Below, in pieces: positions 35,229-46,100 of a stretch of 64,000 nt of DNA. Made by a program: the position numbers and the translations under genes. The stretch is from Edaphochlamys debaryana (lineage: Eukaryota > Chlorophyta > Chlorophyceae > Chlamydomonadales). Within the stretch, counting starts at the first letter, position 1. Each line of letters starts with the position of its first letter. Location: positions 1,550,001 through 1,614,000 of the forward strand of contig JAEHOE010000003.1 of assembly GCA_016858145.1 (NCBI GenBank), written 5' to 3'. The notes under the pieces are model-generated. The model did not search any database. It saw only the letters and a program-made list of their open reading frames with translations, and was not told the DNA's origin.

Positions 35229-35330
35229 ACACATGCTTGCGGCCGCACTGGCCATCCCAGGAGTTGTGCACGTGCACACCCAGCAGCGCCCTTGCACTTC
35301 GGACAGCACGGCCGCAAGCAAGCATGTGTG
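35229..35330. repeat. Imperfect inverted repeat
   Basis: cacatgcttgcggccg (35229-35244) is matched on the opposite strand by cggccgcaagcaagcatgtg (35310-35329), leaving a ~65-bp loop. gttgtgcacgtgcaca-type sequences also pair near the loop and beyond it. Confidence 0.7.
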
Positions 35331-36507
35331 GTGCACCGAGGGGTTGTGCACACACCCCCTGGGCTGCAAGTGGTCAAAGCGTGCCAAGAACTAAGGTTGG
35401 GGCAAGCCCGTGATGGGGGGCGGAATCCTTCTATGCAAACACCGAGGACTGGGTAGCGAACCAAATCACATACGGACGTCGGGTAAGGGCCTGGTGCCTC
35501 GTCGGCGCAAAAGGATCTGAGGCAGGCAGCAGACGACACGACCCGCACGCGGCATCCACCATGTCGCCCACATGCATACTGCCCACCCACCCGCCCGACC
35601 CACCCACCCACCGAATCACACGTTTTCTCGCAGACCGCAGCCAGCGCCTCTTTCAGTGCAGGCCAGGGTTTGGCGCAGCGGCTAGCAGCAGGTGTGCGTG
35701 TGCCAGCCTCCATCGAGCGAGAGAAGCATCGAGCTCAAGCGTGGGCGACCAATTGAGTTATTATTCAAGGATTCATTACAAAGAAGCGTGGAGCTATCTA
35801 TAGCCAGAGCGCGATAACGAGGGCGCGATGTCGCGCGTGCTTGCTTCTGACCAGCGGAGTGCTATCTAGCCCAGCAGCTGGTCTTGGGGCAATCAGTGAG
35901 CCGCGATGATACTCTGCTTTAGGCATCACGGGCCGCAGTTCCGCTGTTTTTGTGCATGTTACTGTGTGGTCGTGGGCTCACGGCTCCGCTACTGTAGGAA
36001 TAAGAAATGTCAAGCAGCAAGGCTTGGGCTAACGAGGTCGTGATTCACATTCTGCATTCACCGTTCAAATTTGACGTTGCTACGGATTCGGGATCCGCAT
36101 TCGCCTAGTGGCCCAGCGGCAGGCGGGGGCCTGCGGGGGGGTCGGATGGGCATTAGCTCCTGCCGCCCTACGGCCCCCGTATTACCCCTGCACCCGCCCT
36201 GTACGTCCAGTCGCTGCTGATCCTGGACCCTCCTGGACAGGCCTGGACCCGTGAGGCTGCCAGGCTGTCACCCCAACTTGGGAGGCGCGCAGACCCCTAG
36301 ACTCAGCAGGACTCAGTGCGCCCAACTGACGCATCTAATGCAGCTGCGCCTTTCATCTGGGAAGAGTTCTCACACCAAGCACGCACAAACCCACGCAACT
36401 GACTCGTGGCCTGCCCAGTCCAGTCCTGCCCCTGGACCCGCCCCCAGGCAAGAGCGTGACCTTATGGCATGAGCGCATGACGCCTATACTGCCGCTTTGC
36501 CCGCAGG

Positions 36508-36546
36508 CCGCTCTCGAGTCTCGACGTCTCGACGTCTCGAGACTCA
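36508..36546. repeat. Near-palindrome built on TCTCGACG
   Basis: ctcgagtctcgacgtctcga runs on into cgtctcgagactca. Two tandem TCTCGACG units sit between CGAGTCTC and GAGACTC arms. No neighbouring gene explains it. Confidence 0.8.
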
Positions 36547-36786
36547 ATTGCCATCGCCCGAGCTCCTAGGCGTGCATGCATAGGCCAGCGGCAGTACGCG
36601 CATGCCTCCCCCGTGGTTGTGCACTGACGTGACATCCTCTTCGCTCCTCAGGCCACGCCGCCATCACCGCCTTCTTGCCTCGGGCCAAACTTCGCAGGGC
36701 ACGCGCAGCCAATGCACCTACCCCCGCCACCCAGACACCGATTGGTAATGTGGTAGGGTCAAGGGGCCCAGGCGGAGGGCGCTCAA

Positions 36787-37026
36787 GAAAGAGGGAGAGG
36801 GGGAGAGGGGGAGAGGGGGAGAGGGGAGAGGGGGAGAGGGGGAGAGGGGGAGAGGGGGAGAGGGGGAGAGGGGGAGAGGGGGAGAGGGGGAGAGGGGGAG
36901 AGGGGGAGAGGGGGAGAGGGGGAGAGGGGGAGAGGGGGAGAGGGGGAGAGGGGGAGAGGGGGAGAGGGGGAGAGGGGGAGAGGGGAGAGGGGGAGAGGGG
37001 GAGAGGGGAGAGGGGGAGAGGGGTGA
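36787..37026. repeat. (AGGGGGAG)n purine satellite, 8-bp period
   Basis: About 28 units in ~240 bp, nearly pure G/A on the plus strand, with a few shortened units (gaggggagagg). Any open frame through it (poly GEGERGR) is a repeat artefact. Confidence 0.97.
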
Positions 37027-37557
37027 GGGGCGGCCCTACGCATTGGGGGCCTCACCCGCTCAGCAGAGGGAGGGGCAGAAGACATCAACGAAATGTAGCG
37101 CTTGGTTAAGGGGAGTAGGGGTTATTATGTACAACGGGGCGTAGTAGAGGCGAGGAGGCTGACAGTGTGTACCCGCGCGGGGGGAGGGCACCTGGGAGGG
37201 GCGTGGGACCTAGAGGGCTCAGCGCGGACGGCCGACCCGCGGGGCCGTTCGCGGTGCCGACCGTGGGAGCTTCTTCGACGTCGAAACAACACATATGCAG
37301 CTATGCTGACTCTGTTCTCAAGCGATAGGGATGCTGGGCTGGGGCGACGCGCTGCAGCAAATGCCCATCTCGGGGCTCGCGTATATGTCCCTGAGCTGGC
37401 TTCTCGTCAGTAGCATAGATACACACCTGCCCAAAAGCCCCAACGGCACTGCCCAGTTCACTGCTATCGACACTACGCGCTTCAGGCAGAAGGCAATTGT
37501 CGCCAAACCCTATCTCGTCTTCCTCACTCCACTGAACGGAGAGGGTCCAGATCAGCC

Positions 37558-40500
37558 ATGCAGACTTCCCTGCAGCGTCGTAGCGGTGTCGTGGGCTCAG
37601 CGCGTGGCCAGGTCGGAAGTCGACGACCTGCTGTCGGTCGTCGCTCGTGCGTCGTTCCGCGAGCGGCAATTGGAGCCTCCGGTCCTGGCCTAGATGAGCC
37701 GATTGTACTGGTTGACGGCCGCGTTACAAGTGGGCCGGTGAGTCCCAAACTAGGGCGAATTGCGATCACCATGTGTTGGAGCCTGCGCGCGTTCTGGCCA
37801 CATGCAGCCGCTGTATGTTTCAGCCTGCTGATCGTGAGCATTAGCGATTTCCGGGGCCTTCCCGCGCAACTTCTTGTGGGATTCCTGCCACGTCCTTCTT
37901 GCGAGGCCTTCGAGCAGCTCCCGCCACCCACACTTTGCACCTATCGTTCTCTCCCAGACAGCAACACAGAGCTCGCCTGCAGGCTTGGCTCTCGGCTGCT
38001 GGTCGCGTGCGTGTGGGCCTTCGAACGTCCGCGTCACCCCCCCAACCGCCTTGCCTCCCCGGCGCTCTCTGCCCCCACCCCCCAGGACCTGTCCGTGACT
38101 GTCAATGGCATCAAGTTCCCCAACCCCTTCGTCATTGGCTCCGGGCCCCCGGGCACCAACTATCAGGTGAGTGGTGTATGCACTGTCTCATGAGGGCGGG
38201 GAGACAAGGGCGGGGAGACCTGTGCCTCCTCCTAGACAATGCCCACTCGGCTCACGACGGCCCCCACACCCCGCCACCACCGCTGCCCGCAGGTCATGAA
38301 GAAGGCCTTCGATGAGGGCTGGGGCGGCGTCATCTGCAAGGTTGGGCCGCGGGGGGCAGGGCTGCAGGGTGTGTGGGCGGGTGCAAGGGGGGTCCCTGCA
38401 GGGGCGAAGGGACAGGAGCCTTGGCCCGGAAGCCCTGTCTGGTGCATGAGGTTGGGGCCAGGGCAAACGGGCCACTGCTGGTCCAGTTGCCCCTCCCTCT
38501 TATGTCTTATCTCATGGAGAAGTGCTGCCGGCACTGCGGAGGCCAGGACGAACCGGAAGGGCGGCAGTGGGTGCCAGAGCCGGGCACTGTCTCCTAGCTG
38601 GGGCTGAAGCCTCCCTTCGCTGCTGGCGGGAGGCGCGGCGCATGCGTGGCCACACGTGGCGTGCTCCGCGGCTTCATGCCGCCCTCAACCCTCACCCCTC
38701 CCGGACCCCCTCACCTTCACCCCCTCACCCCACCCCTTCTGCGACCCCCCCTCACCCCACCCCTTTTGTGAACCCCACCCCTGTACCCGCAGACCCTCTC
38801 CCTGGACTCGTCCAAGGTGGTCAACGTGACGCCCCGCTACGCCAAGACGCGCGACTACTCGGGCCGCGTGTTCGGCTGGCAGAACTTTGAGCTCATCTCG
38901 GACCGGCCCTTTGAGACCATGATTGCCGAGATGAAGCGGCTGCGGGAGGAGTACCCCAACCGCATCCTCATTGCCTCCATCATGGAGGAGTACAAGTGAG
39001 GGGGGGGAGAAGGGAGGGAGTGGGGGGAAGGGAAGGGGGAGGGGTGGAGGGGTGGGCTAGGGGGGAGGGAGGCGGTAGGGGGCAAGGGGAGGGGCTATGG
39101 GACTGCGTCCATCATGGAGGAGAGGGCAGGGGTGGAAGGGAGAGCCCTGACTCGATCATGGAAGAGGTCAAGTGAAGGGAGGGGAGGGGGGGAAAGGGGA
39201 GGGGAGCAAGAAGAGGCAACGGGGGAGGGGGTCTCGCCATGGTCCTTCACATTACGCCCAAGGCTCCTTGAAATGACCCTGCTGGACTCTCCCTCATCAC
39301 CCCTCGTCCCCTTCCCGCCCCGCAGCAAGAACGCCTGGGAGGAGATCATCGGGCGCTGCCAGGAGATCAACGTGGACGCCTTTGAGATCAACTTCAGCTG
39401 CCCACACGGCCTGCCGGAGCGCAGGTGGGGCGGGAAGAGGCGAGGGCCGCTGGTGGACCACCCGGATGGGGGCGGAGCCGCGACCAGCAAACATGAGGCT
39501 CTCTGGGATGACAACCTGAGTACTGGGGGCTGGGGCTCGGATGGAGCGGGAGGCGGGACGGGGGGCTGGGCTGCCATGCAGGGGTAAAACGCCTTTGGAA
39601 TAACGCTCTGCCCCCTCGACCACCTCCTTTCCCACCCACCCCTCTTCATCTCTTCCCCCCCCAGGATGGGCATGGCCATGGGCCAGGACCCTGAGGTGCT
39701 GGGGGAGGTGTGCGGCTGGATCAACGGCGCCGCCAAGGTGCCGGTGTGGGCCAAGATGACGCCCAACGTGACGGACATCGCCTACCCGGCTGACGTGGCG
39801 CTCAAGGCGGGGTGCGAGGGCGTGGCGGCCATCAACACCATCTCGTGCATCACGGGTAGGGGGGGAGGGGGGAGCAGGGGCGGGCCTCAGGGGGGGGAGG
39901 GGAGAGAGGGGGCTACTAGGGGGAGGGACTAGGGGGCGGGGGGCGTGGCGGCCGCAACTCACCATCTCGTGTATCACGGATAGGGGGGTGGAGGGGGGGA
40001 GGGAGGGGCCAGCAGAGGGCTGCCAATGCGACCGGCCAGCAGTGAGGAGGGAATGTAGGCGCAGGACTTGGGCAGGCAGATCGGCAGGGACCACAGGACG
40101 GCATAGGACCCCCTGCCGAGCCTTCGCCTCCCCTCCCCCGTCCCCCAGGCGTGAACCTGGACACGCTGCGGCCCGAGCCCTCTGTCGAGGGCTACTCCAC
40201 GCCCGGCGGCTACTCTTGGAAGGCCGTCAAGCCCATTGCGCTGGCCAAGTGCACCGCCATCGCCAAGCTCATCGAGCGGGACTACAAGGGGCAGGGCAGG
40301 TGGGGCGGCAGGCGGGGGCGATGGGGGAGGGGCAAGGAGGGCGGAGGGGTGGGGTAGGAGGAAAGTGGCACGGGCAGGGAGGGGGAGAGGGGCGGCGCTG
40401 GGGCGCCCTCGTCAATGGGCAGGCAGATGGAAAGGCAGCACAGCGCGGCCGCCTGGGCAGCACGGCGCATAGTGCAAGGCACTTTCACCCTGCCCCCTGC

Positions 40501-41430
40501 CAACGCTGCCTAGCCCTGTCCCTGTCCCTGCTCCCGACATGCGCCCGAGCGACTCTCGGCCCACCCCACCACTTACCCCCACCCACCCGCAGGTCGCTGT
40601 CGGGCATTGGCGGTGTGGAGACGGGCGGTGACGCGGCCGAGTTCATCCTGCTGGGGTCGGACACGGTGCAGGTGGGTTGGTGGATGAGGGAGGCAGGGAA
40701 ACAAGGAAAGGGCCGGGGCTTGCGACAGTCGGGAGCAGGTGCAGGCGCGATTGGAGCTGACGTGAGACCAGTCAAGCTGGCAGGGAAAGGGTGGGGAGGG
40801 TAGAGGGAGGGCAGTCGGCAAGTGTGGCCGTTGTGGATACGGCCGGGTTGAAGGAGGGACAAGGGGAGCAGGTGGGAGCATGGCTGGTACTGGCGACCTC
40901 CTAACCACCAACCCTACAACCGCCAACCGCCAGGTGTGCACGGGCGTCATGATCCACGGCTACCCCGTGGTCAAGAACCTGTGCGGCGGGCTGCAGAAGT
41001 TCATGGCCAAGCACAACTTCAAGTCGGTGAGTCCATGTGTCTACGGAGCTGCCTCCTCTCGACGAGAGGTGCACGGCGGAGGACGCTTCACCGGGGCGCA
41101 GCGAGGCAGCGCGTTGGAGCATTACGGATGGGTCTTTGTTGGCGTTCGGCGGCCTTGCTTGCGCTGCCCTTCCCCAGTGCACGGTGTGCCACAGCTACGC
41201 GCACACTTTCCGACCCCCATTCTCCACCCTCCCCGCCTCCCGCCCCCCCGCTGCAGATCGACGAGTTCAGGGGCAAGTCGCTGCCGTACGTGACGGTGCA
41301 CAGCGAGCTGGTCAAGCGCCAGCGCGAGGCCATCGCCGCCAAGAAGCAGCGCGTGGGGCTGAGCAACGACGCCGAGTGGAGCGGCGACGACTTTGTCAAG
41401 AACGCCGAGAGCATGGTGGCCAACCGGTGA
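37558..41430 (+). CDS. PYD1: Dihydropyrimidine dehydrogenase (NADP+), plant type, plastid
   Basis: First step of uracil/thymine breakdown: reduces the pyrimidine ring with NADPH on FMN. Ten exons: 37558-37737, 38086-38166, 38293-38340, 38793-38995, 39326-39424, 39665-39855, 40149-40299, 40593-40671, 40934-41026, 41257-41430; 1299 bp, 432 residues, all phases closing. Residues 1 to about 40 are Arg/Ser/Ala-rich without acidic residues, as in a plastid transit peptide. The mature protein opens with DLSVTVNGIKFPNPFVIGSG, the dihydroorotate-dehydrogenase-like FMN barrel. The active-site Cys is in NFSCPHGLPER. FMN and substrate motifs follow: VWAKMTPNVTD, EGVAAINTI, LRPEPSVEGYSTPGGYS, GIGGVETGGDAAEFILLG and VCTGVMIHGY. 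The length fits the plant enzyme, which lacks the Fe-S domains of the animal protein. Introns 4 and 6 and the 3' UTR hold copies of exon edges. Convergent with HCF173. Confidence 0.96.
38975..39180 (+). repeat. Copies of the PYD1 exon 4 end in its intron
   Basis: The exon end tccatcatggaggagtacaa|gtgagg (to 38995) is echoed by gcgtccatcatggaggagag at 39105-39124 and by cgatcatggaagaggtcaag followed by tgaaggg near 39154-39180. Spacing is ~130 and ~180 bp. Confidence 0.85.
39818..39990 (+). repeat. Duplicated PYD1 exon 6 end plus donor
   Basis: About 48 bp ending exon 39665-39855 (gggcgtggcggcc ... accatctcgtgcatcacgg|gtaggg) recurs at 39941-39990, ~124 bp downstream, as accatctcgtgtatcacgg|atagggg. 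The copy's donor has decayed from GT to AT. Confidence 0.9.
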
Positions 41431-41615
41431 GCGGCGCCTGCGGGGGCCGCCTGCGTGGAGGGTGGCCAACCGGTGAGCGGAACTCCCTGCGACAGGCTAG
41501 GAGGGGTGGCCAACTGGTAAGCGGTGCAGGCGGCCGGGAGGGCTGGCCAGCCGGCGAGCGGTGCAGGCGGCCACTTGATTTACAACAGGCGTGGAGGTGG
41601 CCAACTCTAGAGTGG
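41416..41615 (+). repeat. Minisatellite grown from the PYD1 stop-codon region
   Basis: The sequence ggtggccaaccggtgagcgg, which holds the last codons and TGA, is repeated at 41461 (exact), 41505 (ggtggccaactggtaagcgg), 41542 (gctggccagccggcgagcgg) and in part near 41595, at ~37-45-bp spacing in the 3' UTR. Confidence 0.92.
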
Positions 41616-43134
41616 CCCACGCCTGGCCACAGAGGAGGGGCTGCCAGCGGACTGGGCCAAGACAGAGTGGGATTGTTAGAGGACTGGAGGGGCGCTTGGG
41701 ACGTCCAGCGGGCAGCGGTGAGCGACTGGGACACGTAGACCTGCAATATCTTTGAGGTTGAGAGTATCGTTGCAGCGAGCATGTGTGTCCTGAGTTGATG
41801 GCTGGTAGCTTAGCATGACCTAGCTTCGGACCGCGGGCCTTGCGTTGTACACTAATACTCTGTCAGGGTGTGTGATTGATGCTATCCGTGCATTCGATGG
41901 GTTTTGCCGGAATTCGGACCTCCATTGCAGCCGAGCGGGTGGCGTGGGGAAGGCGAGCCTGGGTGACGGGGGCAGGGGCATGTGTGACTCGACTGGGAGC
42001 TCGCGGTTCAGGAAGGCGCCCGTTCTTCTGTGTGCCTTCAAGCTTATGACGTGTGCTGGCGACGGCAAGCTGCAGCTTATGACGTGGCGTGTCCTGTGAG
42101 GTTTGACGGGGAGAAGGTTGTTGATTGCCGAACCCCTGATCTGTGTCGTGTCCTCGCTTTGGGACGAGGTAGAGATGCGGTGCCCGTGATTATGGCATCG
42201 CATACTCTTCGTGATGTAAGCTTACATGCTGCGCCCACGGCCCAACTGCAAAACTGGGCGGAGCAAACGTGCACATCGAGTGCAGGGCGTGTGCCCTGCA
42301 CTCGCCCTGTACCCACCCAAGCTGGACATCGCCTTTGCAGGCCTTATCACACCCACACGCACAGATACAGCTTGGGGTTCCCTTCGGCCCGCGCCCCGAC
42401 GCCATAGGGATACCGCCTTGAAGCAGCAACCCAGGCTCGCGGCCTGAGGAAGCAGCGCCAGCCCTCACCCCTCAGCAGCTCGGAGCACAAGGTTCACCGG
42501 ATTGTGGTTCTGATGCACGAGCGCCTGCAACCCGCAGCGCACGGCAACCCCAACTGCCGGCCCCGCCCTAACGCAACAACGAAACGCGGTTTCACTCTTC
42601 TCTTCTCGCTCACCCATACCCCGGGCGGCCCGCCCTCGGCCCGCAAAACTGCGCTCAAGCGCCTGCCTCCGCGGCAAAGGCCGTGCGCCCCACGAATCCT
42701 GGTTCGACCTCCGGCAATAGCCTCGCCGGCAGTAGCCTCGCCATAAGTTCATCAACCCAAGCGCGGAGGCTCATCTGGACACAGATGCCCAACAGCCCCC
42801 ATAATAGCCGCTAGGCTAACATGTGCTCCGGACCTACCGGTACCCGCTTAAGAGCTAGGCAGGAAGCCCTAACCCCAGCCCCAAGTCCCCAAACCCCAGC
42901 CGCAGCGACGCCGTTCCCGGCTCCCCATGTCGGCCGCTGCGCTCGTGTTCCCCCGAGGTGCTCCCCCGAGGTATTCCCCACCTCTCCGCCACCTGCGGCT
43001 TCCCCTCTTACCACAGCTCCTTCGCCCTCCGACCTCCTCTCCTCAGCCCCTTCCCGGCTCCTCCTCCATCCGGCCGCTCCTCCTCCTCCGCTCCTCCTGC
43101 TCGGCTCTCCATGGCTCCACACAGCACAGCCGCT
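41431..43134. other. Convergent intergenic region PYD1 / HCF173
   Basis: 1.7 kb of presumed 3' UTRs. No further gene supported. It contains the stop-derived minisatellite and a palindromic double poly(A) signal at 42215-42226. Confidence 0.7.
42215..42226. terminator. Palindromic TGTAAGCTTACA: candidate poly(A) signal for both strands
   Basis: A perfect 12-bp palindrome giving TGTAA on each strand, near the middle of the gap between convergent PYD1 (stop 41430, ~785 bp away) and HCF173 (stop 43135, ~910 bp away). TGTAA is the usual poly(A) signal in Chlamydomonas-type algae. Confidence 0.6.
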
Positions 43135-46100
43135 CTACGTGTTCTTGGCCAGCGAGGCCACCGCCGCCCGCAGGTAGTTGTTCTTCTTATCGGGCACGTG
43201 CGCCACCAGCTCGTACATGGTGTTGTCCTCGTCGCGCTGCGGTACGGCAGGAACGGCAGGTACGGCGGTTAGACGGCTGGTTGCGGTTGCAGTGTACGGG
43301 CCTGACCCTTTTCCCGCGGGCCTGTGCACGCCCGCACACGCACCCCTCACCCCTCCCACCCCCCTCCCCTCCGTTACGCACCTGGTACTCGTAGCACACG
43401 TCGAAGGTCTTGTTGCGGCCCTCCGGCTCGTGCAGCGCGCGCAGGCAGATGTCCGCCACGTCGGCGGCCGAGATGGACTCGGTGATGCGGTCGCCCTGGT
43501 CGAACACCAGCGCGCGGTAGCCGCCGGGCTCGTCGATCAGCGTGCCTGTGGATCGGTTAGCAGCAAGGGCGGAACGAGGAGGTGAGCACTTGGCGATGTG
43601 GCGCGTGGCGAGCCCGTAATTGAAACCTCATCTGACCTCGAACGCGCACTTTTACAAAGCCCGGTCGCCATGACCTTCAGCCCCCGTGCCTTCCGTGGCC
43701 CACCCACCCGGGCGGATGATGGTGTAGCCCAGGCCGCTGAGGCGCAGGTTCTGCTCGCCCCTCCGCTTGGCCTCCGTGATCTTGCGCAGGTCCGCCTCGT
43801 CCACGCCCTCGCGCGAGCGGCCCGCGCACGACACCAGCACGAACTCGGGCTCGGAGCCGCCTTTGGGAAGGGGGACAAGGGGGGGGGGCCAAGAAGGCGG
43901 GGTTCAGCGTTCGCAATGTGTTCCCCGCAAACACCCACGCTCCCCGCGGCTGGCGGGGCAGCCCTCGCGCTACCCCCCGCGCCCTGTACCGGCCCCTTCC
44001 TTCCCCCCCGCCTCCCCCCACTGTCCCCTTCCCCTCCTCCCCTTCTCTCTCACTCTGGTTACCAATTCGTCATAAATCTCCCCCCTTCCCCCCCATTGCC
44101 CCGCCTCCTCACCCGGCAGCGCCTTGATCCAGTCCACCTCCAGGCTGAACCGCTGCTCCCGCGCCGCCTCCGCCGCCATCTCCTGCAGCGACCGCCCGCT
44201 CAGGCCCTTGGCGGCGCGCGCCGCCTGCGCCGCGGCGCCCGCGGAGCGGCGGTTTTCGTAGCGGAGGGTGATGTTGCTGAGCCTGGCGGGGTCCAGGGGG
44301 GGCTGGCCCTGGTACTCGGAGCGGAAGGCGGCGAAGGGAAGTCGAACCGTCAGGTAGCCCTCGCGCGTGGGGAAGCGCGCGCCGTAGCGGTGGCCCTCGG
44401 CCGACTCCAGGATGGTCAGGTACGAGTGGCCGTCGCCGCGCACGCGCAGCACGAGGCCCTCCGTGCCGGCCGTGCGGTGCTCGCCGCCCGGCAGGGCCTC
44501 GGTGAGGGAGGCGCCCACCTCCGCAATGGCGCCGCGCGTCCCCAGCGAGCCTGGAGGGTGGGGAGGAGGCGGACACGGTTGGAGGTTGGGAGGACGGGAG
44601 CACGGGGCCCTGCCTGGCCAACGCCGCAGTTTGCGCGGTAGCCGTATGCGCCTTGCGTGGTGGCCAAGCTCAACCTGTCGGCCTAGCTGGATATGCTACG
44701 ACGTTTGCGGCATGCGGACAAGCGCATGAATTGATCAAGGCGTGGACGCAGCGCGTCTGTACCGTACTGCCAGGCAGCGCCCCAGACGTGCCCAGTGCCC
44801 TGTGGTGTACCCAGCCATGCTCGCTGACTGATATAATGCTCGAGTGCACACAGTTATGGTGTACGCACACGGGCACATGCCAACCCCTGCAATGCCGTCA
44901 TAGATCGTAGGCGTTCAAAGGCGGCAGCCCCACCCCCCCTCCCGCCGTGGGCAGGTACCGCAAGCGGGTTGGTGGGTGCTGAGACATGTTGTGCAATGCG
45001 GCTTGCGCGGATGCACGCGAGGGCTCGGCGTGTGGGGAATTGCCGGGGCGGCAGTTGTTCCCTGACCCTCGGGCGCATCGACCCTGCCACTGCACACGCC
45101 CAGCCCCTCCAGGCCCCGGCGAGGCTCCCGATGCCGTTCCTCCCCTTGCCCCCACCGAGCCCAGGACCGCTCCACAGAGCCCTCCTGCGGCCCCGCCTTC
45201 CCACCTTCCATCCAAACCCCAGCCCCTCCCACCGGAACTCAAAGCCACGGGTCCTGCCAGGCCCCAGTCCTTTCCACCACACAGCGCTCTGCAACACCCA
45301 CCCTTCCACCCTCCCGCCCGGCCGCAAGGTGACTGGGGGCCTGGAGCCGAGCGTGCCCTGGTGCACTCGCTTGCATTGCGGTTTGCTTTAAACCCTCCCT
45401 CCCTCCCACCCATCCACCCTCAGTTCCACCCTGGGACCTGCTGGAACAGCAGGTTGTTGCTCCACCGCCACTCCCTCCCAGCCCACTCACCCTGGAATAG
45501 AAGGTTGTTCTCCTCCGTGATGACCGCCTCGGCAAAGTTCGCCTGCGCGTAGGGGTCGTTGCGCCGCTCGCGGCCCTCAGCCACCGCGGCCGCGTCCTCG
45601 GGCGTGCCCACAAACCGCACGTCCCACCGCCTCTGCGCGAGAGAGATTCAATTGGAGCGAAGGAGGAGGATTCAGAGGCAGGAAGGGGCATTCAGACGGG
45701 CGCGTTTGGAGGGAGCGGGAGAGGCGAGCTTCGCATGCGGTGCCTGGGGTACCGTACCTCGCAAGCTTTCTAGGTTGCTAGGGGCGCGGCCTGACCTGGT
45801 GGAAGCGGGAGTTGAAGTCGGCCACCTCCTTCTTGGCAGCGCCGTTGAACTTGGAGCCAGAGCGCTTGGCGCGGCGGTTCATCTCGTCCTGAGGAAGGGA
45901 GGCGGGGGCAAGGGGTGAGAGGAGGGGTCGGGCGGTGCGCTTGACCTGATGTCTGCACACGCCAGCAGCCGCAGCTCTGCCTCTCCCTCTTGACCACACC
46001 AGCCCACCGACCACCCCATCGGAAAAGCCCGAGCGAGTGCCCCTGCGCGCCCCACACCTGCAGGGCCTTGACCACGTTCATGACACCCCGGTCGTCCACG

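Larger units (their letters stand above)
33277..37557. other. Gene-poor, repeat-rich interval
   Basis: 4.3 kb between two divergent genes. No supported coding gene. Contents: a diverged ~220-bp direct repeat with interspersed GGGGCTG-type short repeats (34.1-34.9 kb), an inverted repeat near 35.23-35.33 kb, a small near-palindrome at 36.51-36.55 kb and an 8-bp purine satellite at 36.79-37.03 kb. The first 300 and last 530 bases probably hold promoters and 5' UTRs. Confidence 0.7.

Noticed and set aside
35102..35713. 203-codon, Cys-rich open frame on the minus strand
   Set aside because: Has an ATG but no recognised domain, signal or homologous neighbour, and contains the inverted repeat. Not supported as a gene; noted in the findings only.
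36675..37109. Open frame of GEGERGR repeats and its antisense PSPPLPLS frame
   Set aside because: Direct reading of the 8-bp satellite; an 8-bp period gives an artificial 8-residue repeat in every frame.
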